Below are positions 5,100 to 6,574 of a DNA stretch of 6,574 nt, piece by piece. The position numbers and the translations under genes are program-made. The DNA is from Syntrophaceae bacterium UBA4059 (lineage in GTDB: Bacteria; Desulfobacterota; Syntrophia; Syntrophales; Smithellaceae): contig DFZJ01000211.1 in the NCBI GenBank assembly GCA_002382045.1, positions 1 through 6,574 on the forward strand, written 5' to 3'. Under the pieces are notes generated by a model that worked only from the letters and a program-made list of their open reading frames with translations, ran no database searches and was not told where the DNA came from. Numbering within the stretch: the stretch's first letter is position 1; each line of letters begins with the position of its first letter.

Positions 5100-6173
5100 A
5101 TGGGAAGCGGTTCGAAGATGAGAAGAAAAGCAAAGGAAATTCATATCGGATCCGTTACAATAGGAGGGAACGCACCCGTTGTGGTCCAATCCATGACCAA
5201 CACGGATACGCGGAATGTTGAGGCGACGGTTAATCAGATCATTGCCTTGCAGGAAGCCGGCTGTGAAATTGTTCGTGTGGCCGTTCCGGATGAGGAAGCC
5301 GCCCTCGCGATACCGGCGATTAAAAAAGGCATTAACATTCCTCTCATTGCGGATATTCATTTTCAGCATCAACTGGCCATTGACGCCATCAAAAATGGCG
5401 CGGACGGCATTCGCATCAATCCCGGCAATATTGTTAAGAACAAAATTGCTGAAATTGTCCAAGTAGCCAAAGAGCGGCAAACTGTTATCCGTATCGGTGT
5501 TAACGCCGGTTCCCTGCAGAAAGATCTTGTTTTGGATTATGGCGGTGTCACTGCCGAAGCCCTTTGCGCCAGCGCAATGCGCAATATTGAAATGTTTGAG
5601 GATATGGGATTTGATTTAATCAAACTTTCGCTCAAGTCATCGGATGTGCCGATGATGATGGAGGCCTATCGCCTGATTGCCGCCAAAACGGATTATCCCC
5701 TGCATCTGGGCGTGACGGAAGCGGGAACGGTTGTCCATGCTGCGATCAAGTCCGCCCTGGGCATCGGCCCGCTGCTCTATGACGGGATCGGTGATACCCT
5801 TCGAGTTTCCGTTACCGGAAGTCCGCTTTTGGAAATGCCGCTGGCTTATGGGATTCTGCGGGCGTTGAAAATCCGTCAAGTCGGTCCGGAAATCATTTCC
5901 TGTCCGACCTGTGGACGCTGCCAGATTGATCTTCTGGGATTAACGGAAAAAATCGAAAAAGCGCTCGCGCAGCGGAAAAAATATATCAAAGTTGCTTTAA
6001 TGGGCTGCGTGGTCAACGGACCCGGTGAAGCGGCGGAAGCCGATATCGGCATCGCGGGTGGTCACGGGTTTGGAATGATGTTTAAAAAAGGCGTGGCTTA
6101 TAAAAAAGTCGAAGAAAAAGATTTTGTCCCGGTTTTGCTCGAAGAAATAGCATCCCTGGACAATGAAAAATAA
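5100..6173 (+). CDS. ispG: 4-hydroxy-3-methylbut-2-en-1-yl diphosphate synthase (GcpE)
   Basis: Performs the sixth step of the methylerythritol phosphate pathway to isoprenoids, the reductive ring opening of 2-C-methyl-D-erythritol 2,4-cyclodiphosphate to HMBPP, using ferredoxin or flavodoxin electrons. The 357 residues correspond to the short two-domain bacterial form. The N-terminal TIM barrel begins around VVVQSMTNTDTRN and includes PLIADIHF (81–88) and IRINPGNI (104–111). The C-terminal reductase-like domain carries the [4Fe-4S] ligands C268 and C271 (SCPTCGR), C303 (MGCVVNGPGE) and the unusual glutamate ligand E310. All expected residues are present. The start at 5100 has GAGGT and AAGG upstream (5088–5096). 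A second in-frame ATG at 5118 would remove six residues and cannot be excluded. A 40-base gap separates it from the purF homologue with no clear terminator, so it is probably still in the same transcript. Confidence 0.97.
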   Translation: MGSGSKMRRKAKEIHIGSVTIGGNAPVVVQSMTNTDTRNVEATVNQIIALQEAGCEIVRVAVPDEEAALAIPAIKKGINIPLIADIHFQHQLAIDAIKNGADGIRINPGNIVKNKIAEIVQVAKERQTVIRIGVNAGSLQKDLVLDYGGVTAEALCASAMRNIEMFEDMGFDLIKLSLKSSDVPMMMEAYRLIAAKTDYPLHLGVTEAGTVVHAAIKSALGIGPLLYDGIGDTLRVSVTGSPLLEMPLAYGILRALKIRQVGPEIISCPTCGRCQIDLLGLTEKIEKALAQRKKYIKVALMGCVVNGPGEAAEADIGIAGGHGFGMMFKKGVAYKKVEEKDFVPVLLEEIASLDNEK

Positions 6174-6179
6174 GGAGGG
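6174..6179 (+). promoter_or_regulatory. Strong ribosome-binding site of proS overlapping the end of ispG
   Basis: GGAGGG begins immediately after the ispG TAA stop (6171–6173), whose last A extends the match to AGGAGGG. It sits three bases before the proS ATG at 6183 and fixes that start. The arrangement suggests ribosomes ending ispG can re-initiate on proS. Confidence 0.7.
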
Positions 6180-6182
6180 TTC

Positions 6183-6574
6183 ATGCGTTACTCGGAAATG
6201 CACCTGCCCACCGGGCGGGAAGTGCCGTCCGACGCCGAGGTGGTCAGCAATCAGCTCATGATTCGGGCGGGAATGATCAGAAAACTGACCAGCGGCATTT
6301 ACGCCTACCTGCCGCTGGGATATCGCGTCATTAGAAAAGTAGAACAGATTATCCGCGAGGAAATGAATAAAGCCGGCGCTCAGGAGGTTCATCTTCCCAT
6401 GGTGCAGCCTGCGGAGCTATGGCAGGAGTCCGGACGCTGGACGCACTATGGCAAGGAGCTTTTAAGATTTCGCGACCGTAATGACCGGGACTATTGTCTG
6501 GGGCCAACGCATGAAGAGGTCATCACGGATCTGGTGCGTCATGATATTAAAACCTACCGGCAATTGCCGCGCAA
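6183..6574 (+). CDS. proS: Prolyl-tRNA synthetase, N-terminal part (runs off the window)
   Basis: Only the first 130 codons are present; the reading frame is open at the right edge, so this is a window truncation and not a broken gene. The enzyme charges tRNA-Pro with proline in the cytosol. The segment is typical of the bacterial-type class II ProS: MRYSEMHLPTGREVPSDAE at the start, AGMIRKLTSGIYAYLPLG (29–46), the motif 1 region around MNKAGAQEVHLPMVQPAELW (61–80), and the motif 2 region LLRFRDRNDRDYCLGPTHEE (93–112), with R95 and the THEE segment expected to contact ATP and the amino acid. The editing insertion domain and motif 3 would lie downstream, outside the window. It starts nine bases after ispG. 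Confidence 0.96.
   Translation, partial: MRYSEMHLPTGREVPSDAEVVSNQLMIRAGMIRKLTSGIYAYLPLGYRVIRKVEQIIREEMNKAGAQEVHLPMVQPAELWQESGRWTHYGKELLRFRDRNDRDYCLGPTHEEVITDLVRHDIKTYRQLPR

Noticed and set aside
5082..5480. Minus-strand 132-codon frame opposite ispG
   Set aside because: It covers the highly conserved N terminus of IspG on the other strand, and its translation has no recognisable motif.

Overview
This 6.6 kb stretch looks like ordinary bacterial chromosome from an anaerobe. It is most probably a Desulfobacterota (former Deltaproteobacteria) lineage such as the Syntrophales/Smithella-type bacteria. That placement is an inference from three things: a free-standing sigma-region-4 protein, a ferredoxin:thioredoxin-reductase-type protein outside a phototroph, and the short-form psd–pssA pair with ispG–proS. 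Base composition is intermediate and similar throughout, and I see no mobile element, tRNA, rRNA or CRISPR array.

Layout. The left 960 bases carry three small genes on the minus strand. Read in transcription order they are a glutaredoxin-like protein, a catalytic-subunit homologue of ferredoxin:thioredoxin reductase (joined by a one-base TAATG overlap), and a 94-residue cysteine-rich protein ending in a sigma-70 region-4 helix-turn-helix. A roughly 150-base divergent intergenic region follows, with a good sigma-70-type promoter for the leftward genes, a weaker one for the rightward genes, and a 10-bp palindrome between them.

From 1116 to the right edge everything reads rightward as a tightly packed gene string: psd, pssA, rsmD, coaD, a purF homologue, ispG and the 5' part of proS. 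Two junctions are ATGA overlaps (psd/pssA and rsmD/coaD) and no other gap exceeds about 40 bases, so co-transcription is likely. PssA and Psd act in sequence to make phosphatidylserine and then phosphatidylethanolamine. The remaining genes serve ribosomal RNA methylation, coenzyme A synthesis, phosphoribosyl transfer, isoprenoid synthesis and translation.

The most unusual gene is the purF homologue. Its phosphoribosyltransferase half and all four cysteines expected to hold a [4Fe-4S] cluster are intact. The N-terminal glutaminase half lacks the catalytic cysteine (Met-Gly-Gly instead of Met-Cys-Gly) and has lost most other glutamine-handling residues. The second item worth attention is the left redox cluster, where a glutaredoxin and an iron-sulfur disulfide reductase homologue sit beside a small cysteine-rich putative DNA-binding protein.
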